Origin: JAUIIK01 sp041390865
GTDB taxonomy: Bacteria; Chloroflexota; Chloroflexia; Thermomicrobiales; CFX8
Length of the DNA: 64,000 bases
Reading direction: 5' to 3'
NCBI GenBank assembly: GCA_041390865.1
Contig: JAWKPC010000011.1
Span: 81,763 to 145,762 of the forward strand
Program-made: the position numbers and the translations under genes
The notes under the pieces: generated by a model
Database searches by the model: none
What the model was told of the DNA's origin: nothing
Seen by the model: only the letters and a program-made list of their open reading frames with translations
Shown: positions 54,291 through 62,721 of the stretch, in pieces
How positions within the stretch are numbered: position 1 is the stretch's first letter
Layout of the letters: each line of letters starts with the position of its first letter

Positions 54291-54911
54291 CTATTTGCTG
54301 GATTGCCCGCGCGGTCGCGGGGCGTGGAGCTGGTAGCGGATGGCGATGGCCCGGAGGGCGAATGTCCCGATGACGCCGAGGGCTGCGGCGGGGGCGTTCG
54401 GTAGCCCGGCTTCGGTAAGCATCAGGAATGTCAACGAACCGAGCAGCGCGGCCAGGGCATAGATCTCCTGATGCAGCAGCAACGGGGTTGTTGAGGCCAG
54501 GAGATCGCGAATGACGCCGCCGCCGGCAGCGGCGATGACGCCGATGAGCACGGCGGAGATCGGGCCCAGTCCGGCGTCCACGGCCTTCTGCGTTCCCGCA
54601 ACAGCGAAGAAGCCCAGGCCGAGGGCGTCGAGCAGCCGGACACTGTGGTTGACCCGCTCGATCTGCCCCGGCAGGAAGAACCCGGCGGCGGCAGCGGCGA
54701 GCACGGCCAGCAGGTACTTTTCACTCTCGATCGAGGCGGGCGGAAGGTCGTCGATGAGGACGTCGCGGATCGTGCCGCCTCCGAGGCCGGCCGCCAGAGA
54801 AAGCATGACGACACCGACGACGTCGAACTGCCTTCTGGCCGCCAGCAGCGCGCCGCTCAGCGCGAACACAAACGTGCCGATCAGATCGAACGAAGTTAAC
54901 AGCGATGGCAT
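54291..54911 (-). CDS. TRIC/UPF0126-type membrane channel protein
   Basis: A 206-residue protein with seven helices and two copies of the YadS/glycine-transporter domain. The repeated signature AGLGGGTIRDVLI and AAGGGVIRDLL identifies it as a bacterial TRIC-type trimeric cation channel or relative. It follows folK and its start overlaps the extended folK frame by about 190 bases. Confidence 0.9.
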   Translation of the reverse strand: MPSLLTSFDLIGTFVFALSGALLAARRQFDVVGVVMLSLAAGLGGGTIRDVLIDDLPPASIESEKYLLAVLAAAAAGFFLPGQIERVNHSVRLLDALGLGFFAVAGTQKAVDAGLGPISAVLIGVIAAAGGGVIRDLLASTTPLLLHQEIYALAALLGSLTFLMLTEAGLPNAPAAALGVIGTFALRAIAIRYQLHAPRPRGQSSK

Positions 54912-55428
54912 GCGCCACCCGCCTACGAATCGCGATGTCCGATAGATCAGTGTCGACTACCGTGCCATTCCATTCCTCGTCGAAGCCGGATCGCAGTTCG
55001 GACACCGTCATGCCGATCCCCGGATGAACGAAGCCGGGGGCGATATCGCTGAGCGGCACCAGGACGAAGAGACGCTCGTGCAGCCGGGGATGTGGAACGG
55101 TGATAGCTTCGTCGTTGATGATCAGGTCGTCGTAGAACAACAGGTCGAGATCGATCGTACGAGGGGCGTTGGGAAATGGCCGCTCTCGATCCAAAGCCGC
55201 TTCGATCTCATGCAGACGTGCGAGTAGGTCGTGAGGTTCCAGGTCGGTGGTTCCCGAGACAACAGCATTCAGAAACCTGGGCTGATCTAGATAGCCGACG
55301 GGTTCGGTCTCGTAGACCGGCGAGATTCGGCTGACATCGATATGGCGTCGGAGTTGGCTCACCGCATCACGCATCAGCGCAAGCCGGTCGCCGAGGTTCG
55401 TGCCGAGGCCGATGAAAACGTCGGCCAT
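54721..55428 (-). CDS. folK: Dihydropterin pyrophosphokinase, with odd C-terminal extension
   Basis: FolK adds pyrophosphate from ATP to 6-hydroxymethyl-dihydropterin in folate synthesis. The signatures FIGLGTNLGDRLAL, VSRISPVYETEPVG and RPFPNAPRTIDLDLLFYDD are intact within the first 160 residues, the usual full length. The frame then runs on for about 65 basic residues (RRRRCRHAFSGG...), overlapping the TRIC gene. A lost stop by a small indel near 54930 is likely, since another frame has a TAG there. ATG 55428 overlaps the folP stop. Confidence 0.8.
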   Translation of the reverse strand: MADVFIGLGTNLGDRLALMRDAVSQLRRHIDVSRISPVYETEPVGYLDQPRFLNAVVSGTTDLEPHDLLARLHEIEAALDRERPFPNAPRTIDLDLLFYDDLIINDEAITVPHPRLHERLFVLVPLSDIAPGFVHPGIGMTVSELRSGFDEEWNGTVVDTDLSDIAIRRRVAHAIAVNFVRSDRHVCVRAERRAAGGQKAVRRRRCRHAFSGGRPRRRHDPRRPHRRPSARLDRE

Positions 55429-56216
55429 CACTCGACGTCCCGGACGATGGCGTCGGTCATCCGGGCGGTGCGGACCATCGGCTGAACGTCGTGGATCCTG
55501 ACGATATCCGCGCCAGCGGCGATCGCCATCGTGACGGTGGCAGCCGTGCCCTCAACGCGTTGATCTTCGGGGAGATCTAGAACGTGTCCGATCGTGCGTT
55601 TCCGGGAAGTGCCAGATAGGATCGGGCGGCCAAGCACCTTCAGTTCGCCGAGACGCCGCAAGAGCAGCAGGTTGTCTTTCCAGTCCTTCCCGAAACCGAA
55701 ACCGGACTTACGATCAGATTTGCCAATTCATGCCGGCTTCAACGGCGTAATCCAGCCTGCGGCTCAGCTCCCGCACGATCGAGGTGATCAGGTCACCCTG
55801 CTCGTCGGCCCCTTTATCGTGCATCACGACGACCGGGACACCGGCTCTCGCGACGACCGGTGCCAGCTCCGGGTCGGCCATAAGGCCGCGCACGTCGTTG
55901 ATCATCGTTGCCCCGGCATCGATCGCTGCCTCGGCCACCTTCGCTGAGCTCGTGTCGATCGAGATCGGGATCGAGACGTGCCTGACGATTTCCCGGACAA
56001 CCGGGATCACTCGCCGGTACTCTTCGTCCTCCGAGACCGGAACGTGACCCGGCCTCGTCGATTGCCCGCCGATGTCGATGATGTCGGCACCTTCGGCTTC
56101 GGCTGTTATCGCATTGGCAACGGCATCGGACTCGCGGCCCAGCAGGCCGTCACCGCTGAATCGGTCCGGCGTACGTTGACGATCCCATGACACAGGTTGG
56201 AGTTCGACGAACTCAC
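55428..56216 (-). pseudogene. folP: Dihydropteroate synthase with three frameshifts
   Basis: FolP joins the pterin and p-aminobenzoate. GTG 56216 overlaps the restored end of folE. Reading on: HGIVNV, then a shift at about 56173 to TPDRFSGDGLLG; EGADIIDIGGQSTRPGHV and ISIDTSSAKVAEAAIDAGAT follow with INDVRGLMAD; a second shift at about 55720 and a third at about 55704 lead to PGFGFGKDWKDN and GRPILSGTSRKRTIGHVL. All catalytic motifs are present once shifts are corrected. Three one-base errors in 790 bases suggest sequence problems or recent decay of an essential pathway gene. Confidence 0.82.
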
Positions 56217-56234
56217 CGTCGGTTCGACGCCCGG

Positions 56235-56798
56235 TCACCGTTGTAGCCGACCACGTCGAAGAACTCGGCTCTGGTCTCCGGGCGCCTGAGGAATCCTCCC
56301 CTGCATCGCCGAGGTCACCATCGTCGCACCGAGCTTCTGGACCCCGCGAACCGTCATACAGGTGTGCGTCGCCTCGACAACGACCGCTACGCCGTCCGGA
56401 TCGATCAGGCCCATCAGCGAGTCGGCGATCTCACTCGTCATGCGTTCCTGGATCTGGGGGCGCCGAGCGTGGAACTCAACGAGCCGCGCCAGCTTGCTGA
56501 GACCGATGACCTGACCGTTCGGTATGTATCCGACGTGGGCAACGCCGGTGAACGGCAGCAGATGGTGTTCGCAAAAGCTTGCGAACGGTATGTCTCGCAG
56601 GACGACCATCTCTCGTTGCTCCTGGGAGAAGGTCACCTTCAGGTCCTCGTCATCGATGTTCTTGTTGACGCTTGCGAACACCTCGGCGTACATCCGGGCA
56701 ACGCGGTCAGGTGTGTCCCTCAACCCTTCCCGATCCGGATCTTCTCCCATTGCGGTCAGGATCTCCCTGACTGCGGCCTCAATGCGTTCCAGATCCAC
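56235..56798 (-). CDS. folE: GTP cyclohydrolase I, C-terminal frameshift
   Basis: FolE makes dihydroneopterin triphosphate, the first step of folate synthesis. The zinc and active-site motifs are intact: FASFCEHHLLPFTGVAHVGY, IPNGQVIGLSKLARLVEF and HTCMTVRGVQK. After AMQG the frame goes to RIPQAPGDQ; one extra base near 56297 explains it, because the next frame gives FLRRPETRAEFF and a TGA at 56213 overlapped by the folP GTG. GTG 56798 is the start. The enzyme may still work with the altered last 20 residues. Confidence 0.85.
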   Translation of the reverse strand: MDLERIEAAVREILTAMGEDPDREGLRDTPDRVARMYAEVFASVNKNIDDEDLKVTFSQEQREMVVLRDIPFASFCEHHLLPFTGVAHVGYIPNGQVIGLSKLARLVEFHARRPQIQERMTSEIADSLMGLIDPDGVAVVVEATHTCMTVRGVQKLGATMVTSAMQGRIPQAPGDQSRVLRRGRLQR

Positions 56799-56816
56799 TG
56801 TCAGTCTCCGCTCCGG

Positions 56817-57206
56817 CTAATCGTTCAGGTCACCTATCGTTCGAACAACGCTCACGCCGACTGATTCCAGCATCGCGTCTTTGAGCGGTGCCTCTATCTT
56901 CTTAACCGTGACTTCGACGACTTCAGGCGAGAACTCCCGCAACAGCTCCACAGCGATCTCGTGCGCTACGGCTTCGATCAGTTTTCGAGGCTGGCGGGAG
57001 ATGATCGCGTTCACGCGCTTGTAGACCGTGCTGTAGTTGATCGTGTCGGCGATGTCGTCAGTACGGCCTGCTTTCCGCAGATCGGTCTGGAGTTCGACGT
57101 CGACCTCGAAGCGCTGGCCCAGCACCTGCTCTTCGGGGTTCGCGCCATGGTAGGCGTAGAAGCGCATTCCGCGGAGCGTTATCCGATCCCGTTGTCCGGC
57201 ACCCAT
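56817..57206 (-). CDS. folB: Dihydroneopterin aldolase
   Basis: FolB converts dihydroneopterin to hydroxymethyl-dihydropterin. The 129-residue protein has FYAYHGANPEEQVLGQRFEV, TINYSTVYKRVNAII and RKLIEAVAHEIAVEL, with the conserved Glu and Lys (TVKKIEAPLKDA). ATG 57206 follows AGGAGT eight bases upstream. It is the first gene of the folB-folE-folP-folK operon. Confidence 0.92.
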   Translation of the reverse strand: MGAGQRDRITLRGMRFYAYHGANPEEQVLGQRFEVDVELQTDLRKAGRTDDIADTINYSTVYKRVNAIISRQPRKLIEAVAHEIAVELLREFSPEVVEVTVKKIEAPLKDAMLESVGVSVVRTIGDLND

Positions 57207-57223
57207 CAACAATCACTCCTTGT

Positions 57224-57460
57224 TTGCTCTACCGACATTTGCATCGTTTCACCGCACCTGTTGAACATGATTCATTCTGGCCACGTCTGTCCGATTGCCA
57301 CGATGTCGTCACAAGCCTACAGCCCGAGGGGCTACCGCATGCCGGGCAGATTCCGCTCGTCGACCTCACCAATCGCAAAAGCGTCCAGCTCATCGCCCAT
57401 GATTGGTGTGAAACTGTTACATTGGAAGCTAATGACCGGCTCCTGCGGGGGCAGACCTAG
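57224..57460 (+). CDS. Possible small protein upstream of lipA
   Basis: A 78-residue frame ending 13 bases before lipA. It gives PLVDLTNRKSVQLIAHDWCE and TVTLEANDRLLRGQT at its end, and its codons look plausible. The start is a TTG with no clear ribosome binding site, and a second overlapping frame of similar length is also open, so this is only a candidate. Confidence 0.28.
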   Translation: MLYRHLHRFTAPVEHDSFWPRLSDCHDVVTSLQPEGLPHAGQIPLVDLTNRKSVQLIAHDWCETVTLEANDRLLRGQT

Positions 57461-57472
57461 GAAGCAGACGCC

Positions 57473-58462
57473 ATGCGCTATCCCGGTCGAAAGTCCGTTC
57501 TCGGATACGCAAACCAGGCACCGCTCGATTCCATGAATCGGCCGCATCAGATCATCCCACGAGAGAGTCTCGCAAGCCCGAGGGTAAAAAAGCCTGAATG
57601 GCTGAAGGTTCGGCGCGATCACACGGATGGCTACCGCGAGCTAAAGCGGATCATGCGCGATCTCGATCTCAACACGGTCTGCGAAGAGGCGCGCTGCCCG
57701 AACATCTACGAGTGCTGGCAGCAACGCACCGCCACCTTCATGATTTTGGGTGATACCTGCACTCGTGCCTGTCGTTTTTGCGCGGTCAACTGGGGACGGC
57801 CGACCCATCTCGACCGCGATGAGCCAAAGCGTGTTGCCAGGGCGGTAGCAGCAATGGGCCTCCGGCATGCCGTCATTACCTCAGTGAATCGCGACGAACT
57901 TGAAGACGGTGGTGCGGAAATCTTCGCTGAGACGATTTGCGAGATCCGGAGTGCCATACCCGATTGCGGTATCGAGGTGTTGATTCCCGACTTCAAAGGG
58001 GATAAGGCCGCGTTGCAGAAGGTCATCGACGCCGGGCCGGAAGTCATCAGCCACAATATCGAGACCGTTCCGCGATTGTTCCGTCAGATCCAGCCCTGGA
58101 GTTCCTTCGAGCGAGGCATGACTCTCCTGGAGCGTATCAAAGATCTGGCGCCCGAAATCGTGTCGAAAACCGGTCTCATGGTCGGCCTTGGCGAGGAGTT
58201 CGACGAGGTCGTCGCAGTCATGCGCGAGCTGGCAGCGATCGGCGTCGAAGTCGTAACGATTGGCCAGTATCTGCCGCCGTCGCAACGCCATGCCCCGCTG
58301 GATCGTTACTACACGCCCGATGAATTCGCGGCTCTCAAGCGTGAAGGCGAAGCCGCCGGTATCAGCCACGTCGAATCCGGCCCGCTCGTGCGCTCGTCCT
58401 ACCATGCCGGCGACCAGTACGAGGAACTCCGCAACCGATCGCGCGCGCGACTGGCAAGCTGA
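57473..58462 (+). CDS. lipA: Lipoyl synthase
   Basis: LipA inserts two sulfurs into octanoyl groups on lipoyl domains. The 329-residue radical-SAM enzyme has both clusters: the auxiliary motif CEEARCPNIYECW and the radical-SAM motif CTRACRFCAV. SNRDEL-like SVNRDELEDGGA, EVISHNIETVPRL and GLGEEFDEVV follow. The C-terminal serine motif RSSYHA is also present. ATG 57473 follows AGGAAG. It is followed at once by lipB. Confidence 0.94.
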   Translation: MRYPGRKSVLGYANQAPLDSMNRPHQIIPRESLASPRVKKPEWLKVRRDHTDGYRELKRIMRDLDLNTVCEEARCPNIYECWQQRTATFMILGDTCTRACRFCAVNWGRPTHLDRDEPKRVARAVAAMGLRHAVITSVNRDELEDGGAEIFAETICEIRSAIPDCGIEVLIPDFKGDKAALQKVIDAGPEVISHNIETVPRLFRQIQPWSSFERGMTLLERIKDLAPEIVSKTGLMVGLGEEFDEVVAVMRELAAIGVEVVTIGQYLPPSQRHAPLDRYYTPDEFAALKREGEAAGISHVESGPLVRSSYHAGDQYEELRNRSRARLAS

Positions 58463-58550
58463 GCGGTAGGCCAGCATGTCCCAGATCCTTGCACCGGCCA
58501 CAGGCCGAGCATCAGCCGTCGAACTCGATGGCCTGATGCCTTATGTCTAG

Positions 58551-59165
58551 ATGTGGAAGAAACAGCAGGAGCTCGCCGAGCTCCGTCGACAAGAGCGGAT
58601 CGGCGACCTGCTTCTTCTCCTTCAGCACGATCACGTTTACACCAACGGATGGCGAGGGGACCGGTCGAACTTACTTGCCGACGATGCCACATTGAGCAGA
58701 ATTGGAGCGGCTTATCACGTCGTCGAGCGCGGCGGGGATATTACCTACCACGGCCCCGGCCAACTCGTTGCCTATCCCATCCTGAACCTCCGGGGCGTGG
58801 CGTCGGGAGTTCGGGATTACATCGCCCGGCTTGAAACGGTCGTCATTCGCACACTGGCTACCTTCGGCATCGAGGCGAGGACTATCCCTGGTTTGATCGG
58901 TGTCTGGGTAGACGACGCCAAGATTGCCGCTGTCGGCGTCAAGGTGCGGCGCGGTATCACCTACCACGGCTTCGCGCTGAATGTTGACCCGAATCTGGAT
59001 TACTTCTCACATATCATCCCATGTGGTCTTGAGCGTGCTTCGGTCACGTCGATGTCATCGATTCTGCATCGTGGGATCACGGTCGATGAAGTTCAGCCCG
59101 TTTGCCGGGCGGCGTTCGCTGACGTCTTCGGCTTGGATCTACGATCGGGCCGGCTGCCTGGGTGA
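58551..59165 (+). CDS. lipB: Octanoyltransferase, N-terminus separated by an in-frame TAG
   Basis: LipB moves octanoate from acyl carrier protein to lipoyl domains. The core is intact: GGDITYHGPGQLVAYPILNL, the Lys in AAVGVKVRRGITYHG and the Cys in IIPCGLERASVTS. The family N-terminus (about 24 residues, starting at ATG 58476 after lipA) is in the same frame but ends at a TAG (58548-58550) right where relatives have Glu (PYVEMW-like). ATG 58551 follows directly but has no ribosome binding site. Either the first beta-strand is lost or the TAG is an error. Confidence 0.85.
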   Translation: MWKKQQELAELRRQERIGDLLLLLQHDHVYTNGWRGDRSNLLADDATLSRIGAAYHVVERGGDITYHGPGQLVAYPILNLRGVASGVRDYIARLETVVIRTLATFGIEARTIPGLIGVWVDDAKIAAVGVKVRRGITYHGFALNVDPNLDYFSHIIPCGLERASVTSMSSILHRGITVDEVQPVCRAAFADVFGLDLRSGRLPG

Positions 59166-59196
59166 CGCCTAACCGGTGGTAGAGAGCAGAGAGAAC

Positions 59197-60360
59197 GTGA
59201 GCATTTACGAGCGATTCGGCGTCAGGCCGTTGATCAACGCGTCGGGGTACGTCACCCGGATGAGCGGATCGCTGATGCTGCCGGAGGTCGTCGAGGCAAT
59301 GGCCGAGGCGTCCCGGTCGTATGTCTCGATGGCCGAACTCGAACGGGCCGCCAGCGAGGTCATCGCGAGGCACACCGGCTCCGAAGCAGGCTATGTCACC
59401 TCCGGCGCTGCAGCCGGCCTGACGCTCGCTGCCGCAGCCTGTCTCGCTGGCGACGACCCCGACCGGATGAACCGGCTCCCCGACACCACAGGCATGCCGG
59501 ACGAGATCATCATCCCTGGCCCGCACCGCGATTCTTACGACCGCTGTCTCCGCTCGGCCGGAGCGAAGATCGTCATTGCCGGGACGCTGGAGTCTTGCTC
59601 ACTCGATGATATCCGGTCGGCTATTTCCGAGGACTCCGTCGCCATCGCGCTGTTCAGTGAGCACGAGCACCGCGATCTTCCACCGGGTGATGTGATCGAC
59701 ATCGCTCACCAGTACGATTTGCCGGTCATCATCGACGCGGCCATCGCCCTGCCGCCGCCAGAGAACCTTCGGCGATTCATCGACCTTGGCGCGGATCTCG
59801 TCATCTACAGCGCCGGGAAGGCGATGTACGGCCCGCAGACTGCCGGTTTCGTGGCCGGGAAGCAGCGCTTCATCGACTCGATTGCCCGGCAGCACCAGGA
59901 TCTGGCTGCCTACGACGGCCGCTGGGATCTCTCGAATCCGCTCGGCAGCCCCGGCCACGGTATAGGCCGCGGGATGAAGGCCGGCAAGGAGGAGATTGTC
60001 GGTGCGCTGGTTGCGCTCGAGATGTTCGCAAGCCGGGATCATGCGGCCGAGCTTGCAGCCCAGCATGACGGTGCAACGCTCGTCGCCGACCGGCTGGAGG
60101 GGCGGCCCGGGATTTCGCTGGAAGTCGGCCACCATCAGACGCCTGGCGTCTTCGTCCGGGCCGGTGTCGATCCCAAGATCGTGGGCAAGACCGCGATGGA
60201 GATCGCCGATGCGCTGCTCGCCACCGAGCCGCGGGTCGCTGTTGCGGCGGGCATGTTCGGCGATGTCGACCACTTCCGGATCGGCTTCGCGGCCCTGAAG
60301 CCCGGCGAGGCAGAGATCATCGCCGACAAGCTGGATGACGTTCTTGGACGGGTGGATTGA
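59197..60360 (+). CDS. SelA-like PLP-dependent enzyme
   Basis: A 387-residue fold-type I PLP enzyme. The start GVRPLINASGYVTRMSGSLM, TSGAAAGLTLAAAACLAG, the aspartate in LPVIIDAAIALPPP and the PLP lysine in DLVIYSAGKAMYGPQTAG are typical of SelA-related and D-glucosaminate-6-phosphate ammonia-lyase-type proteins. The GTG at 59197 has GAGAG upstream. A true selenocysteine synthase is unlikely because no selB/selC is seen. It follows lipB by 32 bases. Confidence 0.8.
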   Translation: MSIYERFGVRPLINASGYVTRMSGSLMLPEVVEAMAEASRSYVSMAELERAASEVIARHTGSEAGYVTSGAAAGLTLAAAACLAGDDPDRMNRLPDTTGMPDEIIIPGPHRDSYDRCLRSAGAKIVIAGTLESCSLDDIRSAISEDSVAIALFSEHEHRDLPPGDVIDIAHQYDLPVIIDAAIALPPPENLRRFIDLGADLVIYSAGKAMYGPQTAGFVAGKQRFIDSIARQHQDLAAYDGRWDLSNPLGSPGHGIGRGMKAGKEEIVGALVALEMFASRDHAAELAAQHDGATLVADRLEGRPGISLEVGHHQTPGVFVRAGVDPKIVGKTAMEIADALLATEPRVAVAAGMFGDVDHFRIGFAALKPGEAEIIADKLDDVLGRVD

Positions 60361-60366
60361 CTGCCA

Positions 60367-61107
60367 TCATGAACCGCCTGCAAAATTCCCGACGAGTACG
60401 CTCGGGCCGGTCGGGCTGGGACTGCCGCCGGCGGGTTCCTCGGTGATGCCGACCTGTTCGAACTCGCGCCAACTCTCGGGAACTTCCACTTCGACCGTGA
60501 TCTGCCCGCGGTCGTTGGGGTGGAACACGGCACCGCTCTCGCGGGTTCCATCCGCCCGGACGAACCATAGCTGGTAGTCGCGCTCCTCACTCAGGGCCGG
60601 CAGTCCGCTGGCAACCAGCGCGCAATCGTCCCACTCGGCGTCCATCACCAGATGGCCGGAAGCACCTTCCGTGTTCTCGGAACTGGTCATCGGGAGAACG
60701 ATGGCGATGTTGTCCGAATCCACCAATGCATCACCGCCCGCGCTGAACTGGAGCCAGATGTTCCAGCCCAGCATGATCAGGAGCAGAGCCGCGAGGGCAG
60801 CGAAGCCCGCCCAGAGGTAGTGCACGCGGTGGTCGACGACACGGGCAGGCAACGGAGCCTCAACTGATTCGTCTCGGGCGCGATCGAGCAGTCGGCCAAG
60901 GGCTCCGTCCGGCGGTTGCGTGACCGGCGCGGCAAGCGGGTAGAACCCAACCACTTCTTCATAGTCTTCCAGCAGGGTCCGGCATTCCAGGCAGTTACGC
61001 AGATGATCTTCGAGTTCGGCGCGCTCGGCAGGATCGAGCGAACCGAGCGCGTAGGCTGCGAGATCGGTCTGGATCTCTTCGTGAGTCTTCGCCTGCCGGT
61101 CAGTCAT
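60367..61107 (-). CDS. Anti-sigma factor with zinc-finger-like start and RskA domain
   Basis: A 246-residue anti-sigma factor. The N-terminal ZAS-type motif is EDHLRNCLECRTLL (H-x3-C-x2-C). A single membrane helix follows (YLWAGFAALAALLLIMLGW), and the outer domain has GLPALSEERDYQLWFVRADG, the RskA/anti-sigma-K signature, ending in VEVPESWREFEQVGITEEP. It overlaps the sigma gene by eight bases, so the two are co-expressed. External signals would release the sigma factor. Confidence 0.9.
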   Translation of the reverse strand: MTDRQAKTHEEIQTDLAAYALGSLDPAERAELEDHLRNCLECRTLLEDYEEVVGFYPLAAPVTQPPDGALGRLLDRARDESVEAPLPARVVDHRVHYLWAGFAALAALLLIMLGWNIWLQFSAGGDALVDSDNIAIVLPMTSSENTEGASGHLVMDAEWDDCALVASGLPALSEERDYQLWFVRADGTRESGAVFHPNDRGQITVEVEVPESWREFEQVGITEEPAGGSPSPTGPSVLVGNFAGGS

Positions 61108-61714
61108 GGCGTCCGGCTGTTCTTGATGATGGATTGAATGAGGTTTGGAGACGCTGGCGAAGGTGATCCATCGCCGCCCGTGTTCTGGATTTCACCGTCC
61201 CGAGCGGTTGGTTCAGCCGCTCGGCGATCTCTGTCTGGGTCAGCCCGCCGTAGTAAGCCAGCTCGACGACCGTTCGCTGGGCGTCAGGCAATTCGGCGAC
61301 GGCCGCCGAGATCACCTGCTCGCGAACGATCGCGTCGCTGTGGTCGGATGATGACAGGTGCTGGAGCGGTCCGGGCGGGCCCTGTTCGCGTAGGCGTGCC
61401 TGGTGCTGGCGGCCGCGGGTGACGTCGATCGCCCGGTTGCGGGCGATGCGGGCCAGCCAGGGCGCGACCCGTCCCACCGCTGGGCGGTAGCTATCCGATT
61501 TGTTCCAGCAGTTGAGAAAGGCGTCTTGCATGATTTCCTCGGCCAGAGCGTGATCGCCAACGACTCGATAGGCAACGCTGTACACAAGACCGCCGAATCG
61601 GAGATACAGCTCAACCAGTGACTGCTCATCACCTATTTGCAGCCGCTGTACGAGTTCGGCGTCGGACAGATTCCGGATAGCAGGCTCATCCGATTCATGT
61701 CCCGACAGCGCCAT
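61100..61714 (-). CDS. ECF RNA polymerase sigma factor (SigK-like)
   Basis: A 204-residue sigma-70-family factor. Region 2 is SLVELYLRFGGLVYSVAYRV and LAEEIMQDAFLNCWNKSDSY; region 4 is QRTVVELAYYGGLTQTEIAE and RLNQPLGTVKSRTRAAMDHL. The linked anti-sigma factor is RskA-like, so this belongs with SigK/ECF19-type pairs. Target promoters are not identifiable from this window. Confidence 0.92.
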   Translation of the reverse strand: MALSGHESDEPAIRNLSDAELVQRLQIGDEQSLVELYLRFGGLVYSVAYRVVGDHALAEEIMQDAFLNCWNKSDSYRPAVGRVAPWLARIARNRAIDVTRGRQHQARLREQGPPGPLQHLSSSDHSDAIVREQVISAAVAELPDAQRTVVELAYYGGLTQTEIAERLNQPLGTVKSRTRAAMDHLRQRLQTSFNPSSRTAGRHD

Positions 61715-62230
61715 CGCGGACTCCCCCGCTTCGTGCTGATCTGGACTCTGCCATCTTGACGAAATCGTCGTAAGGCAGCCGACCCGTACTCTAACAGCTA
61801 CGTCGAATCTCAGTCACACGGATCATCCAGACGGGTGCGCTTGGTCGTTTTGCATAGACAGCGTGCCCGATGATCTGGCATCCCGAGGAAGGATTTGCGA
61901 CCGGGGGATCTCGTCGCCACAGCGCCGCCGAACGGGATGGAGGCTCCCGATGGGCCGGACGTCACCTGTCCCCGTGTGCTGACTCTGGCGCTGGTAGATC
62001 CCTCAGTCTCGGGATGCCAGTCAGTTGCCTGCGTGCCTTACGAAGGGCGTATGCGAGAGAATGAGGGGCATCCCATCAGTCATAGATCTGGGAGATTCGT
62101 CCATTCCGTAGTACAAGATGGATTCAGGTCATTCCGGAACGAAAGGATCGGCCACTCGACTGCAATCCCCTGTCTCGATGAGCAGGCCTCTGGAGATCTC
62201 TCTGGATCGTGTGTTTCAAGGAGGATGATC
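61715..62230. other. Intergenic region between sigma factor and DUF2892 gene
   Basis: About 515 bases without a supported gene. A long open frame from 61895 is read through into the DUF2892 gene, but its upstream part lacks protein-like features. Promoters for the sigma operon and for the small membrane protein are expected here but not clear. Confidence 0.45.
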
Positions 62231-62446
62231 ATGGGTTTCGCACGTTTCATGGCGACCGGAGCCGGGAGACTGGCCCGGATCGTCGCCGGGATTGTTCTGA
62301 TTGCGCTCGGCATCTGGGTCGTGGGAGGCGCAGCCGGCTGGATTATTGCGGCTATCGGCATCGTTCCGATTCTCGCCGGCGCTGCGAATGTCTGTCTCGT
62401 CAGCCCTGTTATTCACGCCCCGTTCAGGGGTCGGGACGTCCGGTAG
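62231..62446 (+). CDS. Small DUF2892/YgaP-like membrane protein
   Basis: A 71-residue two-helix membrane protein. GRLARIVAGIVLIALGIWVV and AGWIIAAIGIVPILAGAANV are the helices, with Cys in NVCLVSPVI, as in DUF2892 (YgaP membrane-domain-like) proteins. ATG 62231 has AGGAGG six bases upstream, so the longer open frame is not used. A strong terminator follows. Role unknown; relatives are often next to sulfur-transfer genes, but none are here. Confidence 0.75.
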   Translation: MGFARFMATGAGRLARIVAGIVLIALGIWVVGGAAGWIIAAIGIVPILAGAANVCLVSPVIHAPFRGRDVR

Positions 62447-62472
62447 GCCGTCACTGGCCCGCTCATCCGGTA

Positions 62473-62504
62473 CCCGGAGGCAGCCCCCCTGCGCTGCCTC
62501 CGGG
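62473..62504 (+). terminator. Strong GC-rich hairpin terminator
   Basis: CCCGGAGGCAGC and GCTGCCTCCGGG form a perfect 12-bp stem with an eight-base loop, 26 bases after the DUF2892 stop. Confidence 0.75.
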
Positions 62505-62721
62505 CTCCGTCGCGTTCAGCGGAATGCGCTTCCGCAATCGCGCCAACCCATATGCCCTGATTGCTCGGCTGTAATCCAGACAACAGCTTTGCTGCAATCC
62601 GGCTGTCTACCGGTCTACATTCCGCGCTTCATGATCGTAGCCAGACAACGCCTCGCTTCCCAGGAATCCGGGGCGTTCCGGAAGACGGCTCGCAGGAATG
62701 CAGACAGGAAGGGCATACACC

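Noticed and set aside
54086..54373. A 95-codon frame between hicA and the TRIC gene
   Set aside because: No family features, and its end overlaps the TRIC gene; possibly a remnant but not supportable.
3801..58550. Stop-codon recoding as an explanation for the broken genes
   Set aside because: Both TGA and TAG are involved at sites with different expected residues (Arg, Glu), other genes use both as normal stops, and most disruptions are frameshifts.
59197..60360. True selenocysteine synthase (selA)
   Set aside because: No selB, selC or selD in the window, and the motif pattern fits the wider SelA-like PLP group.
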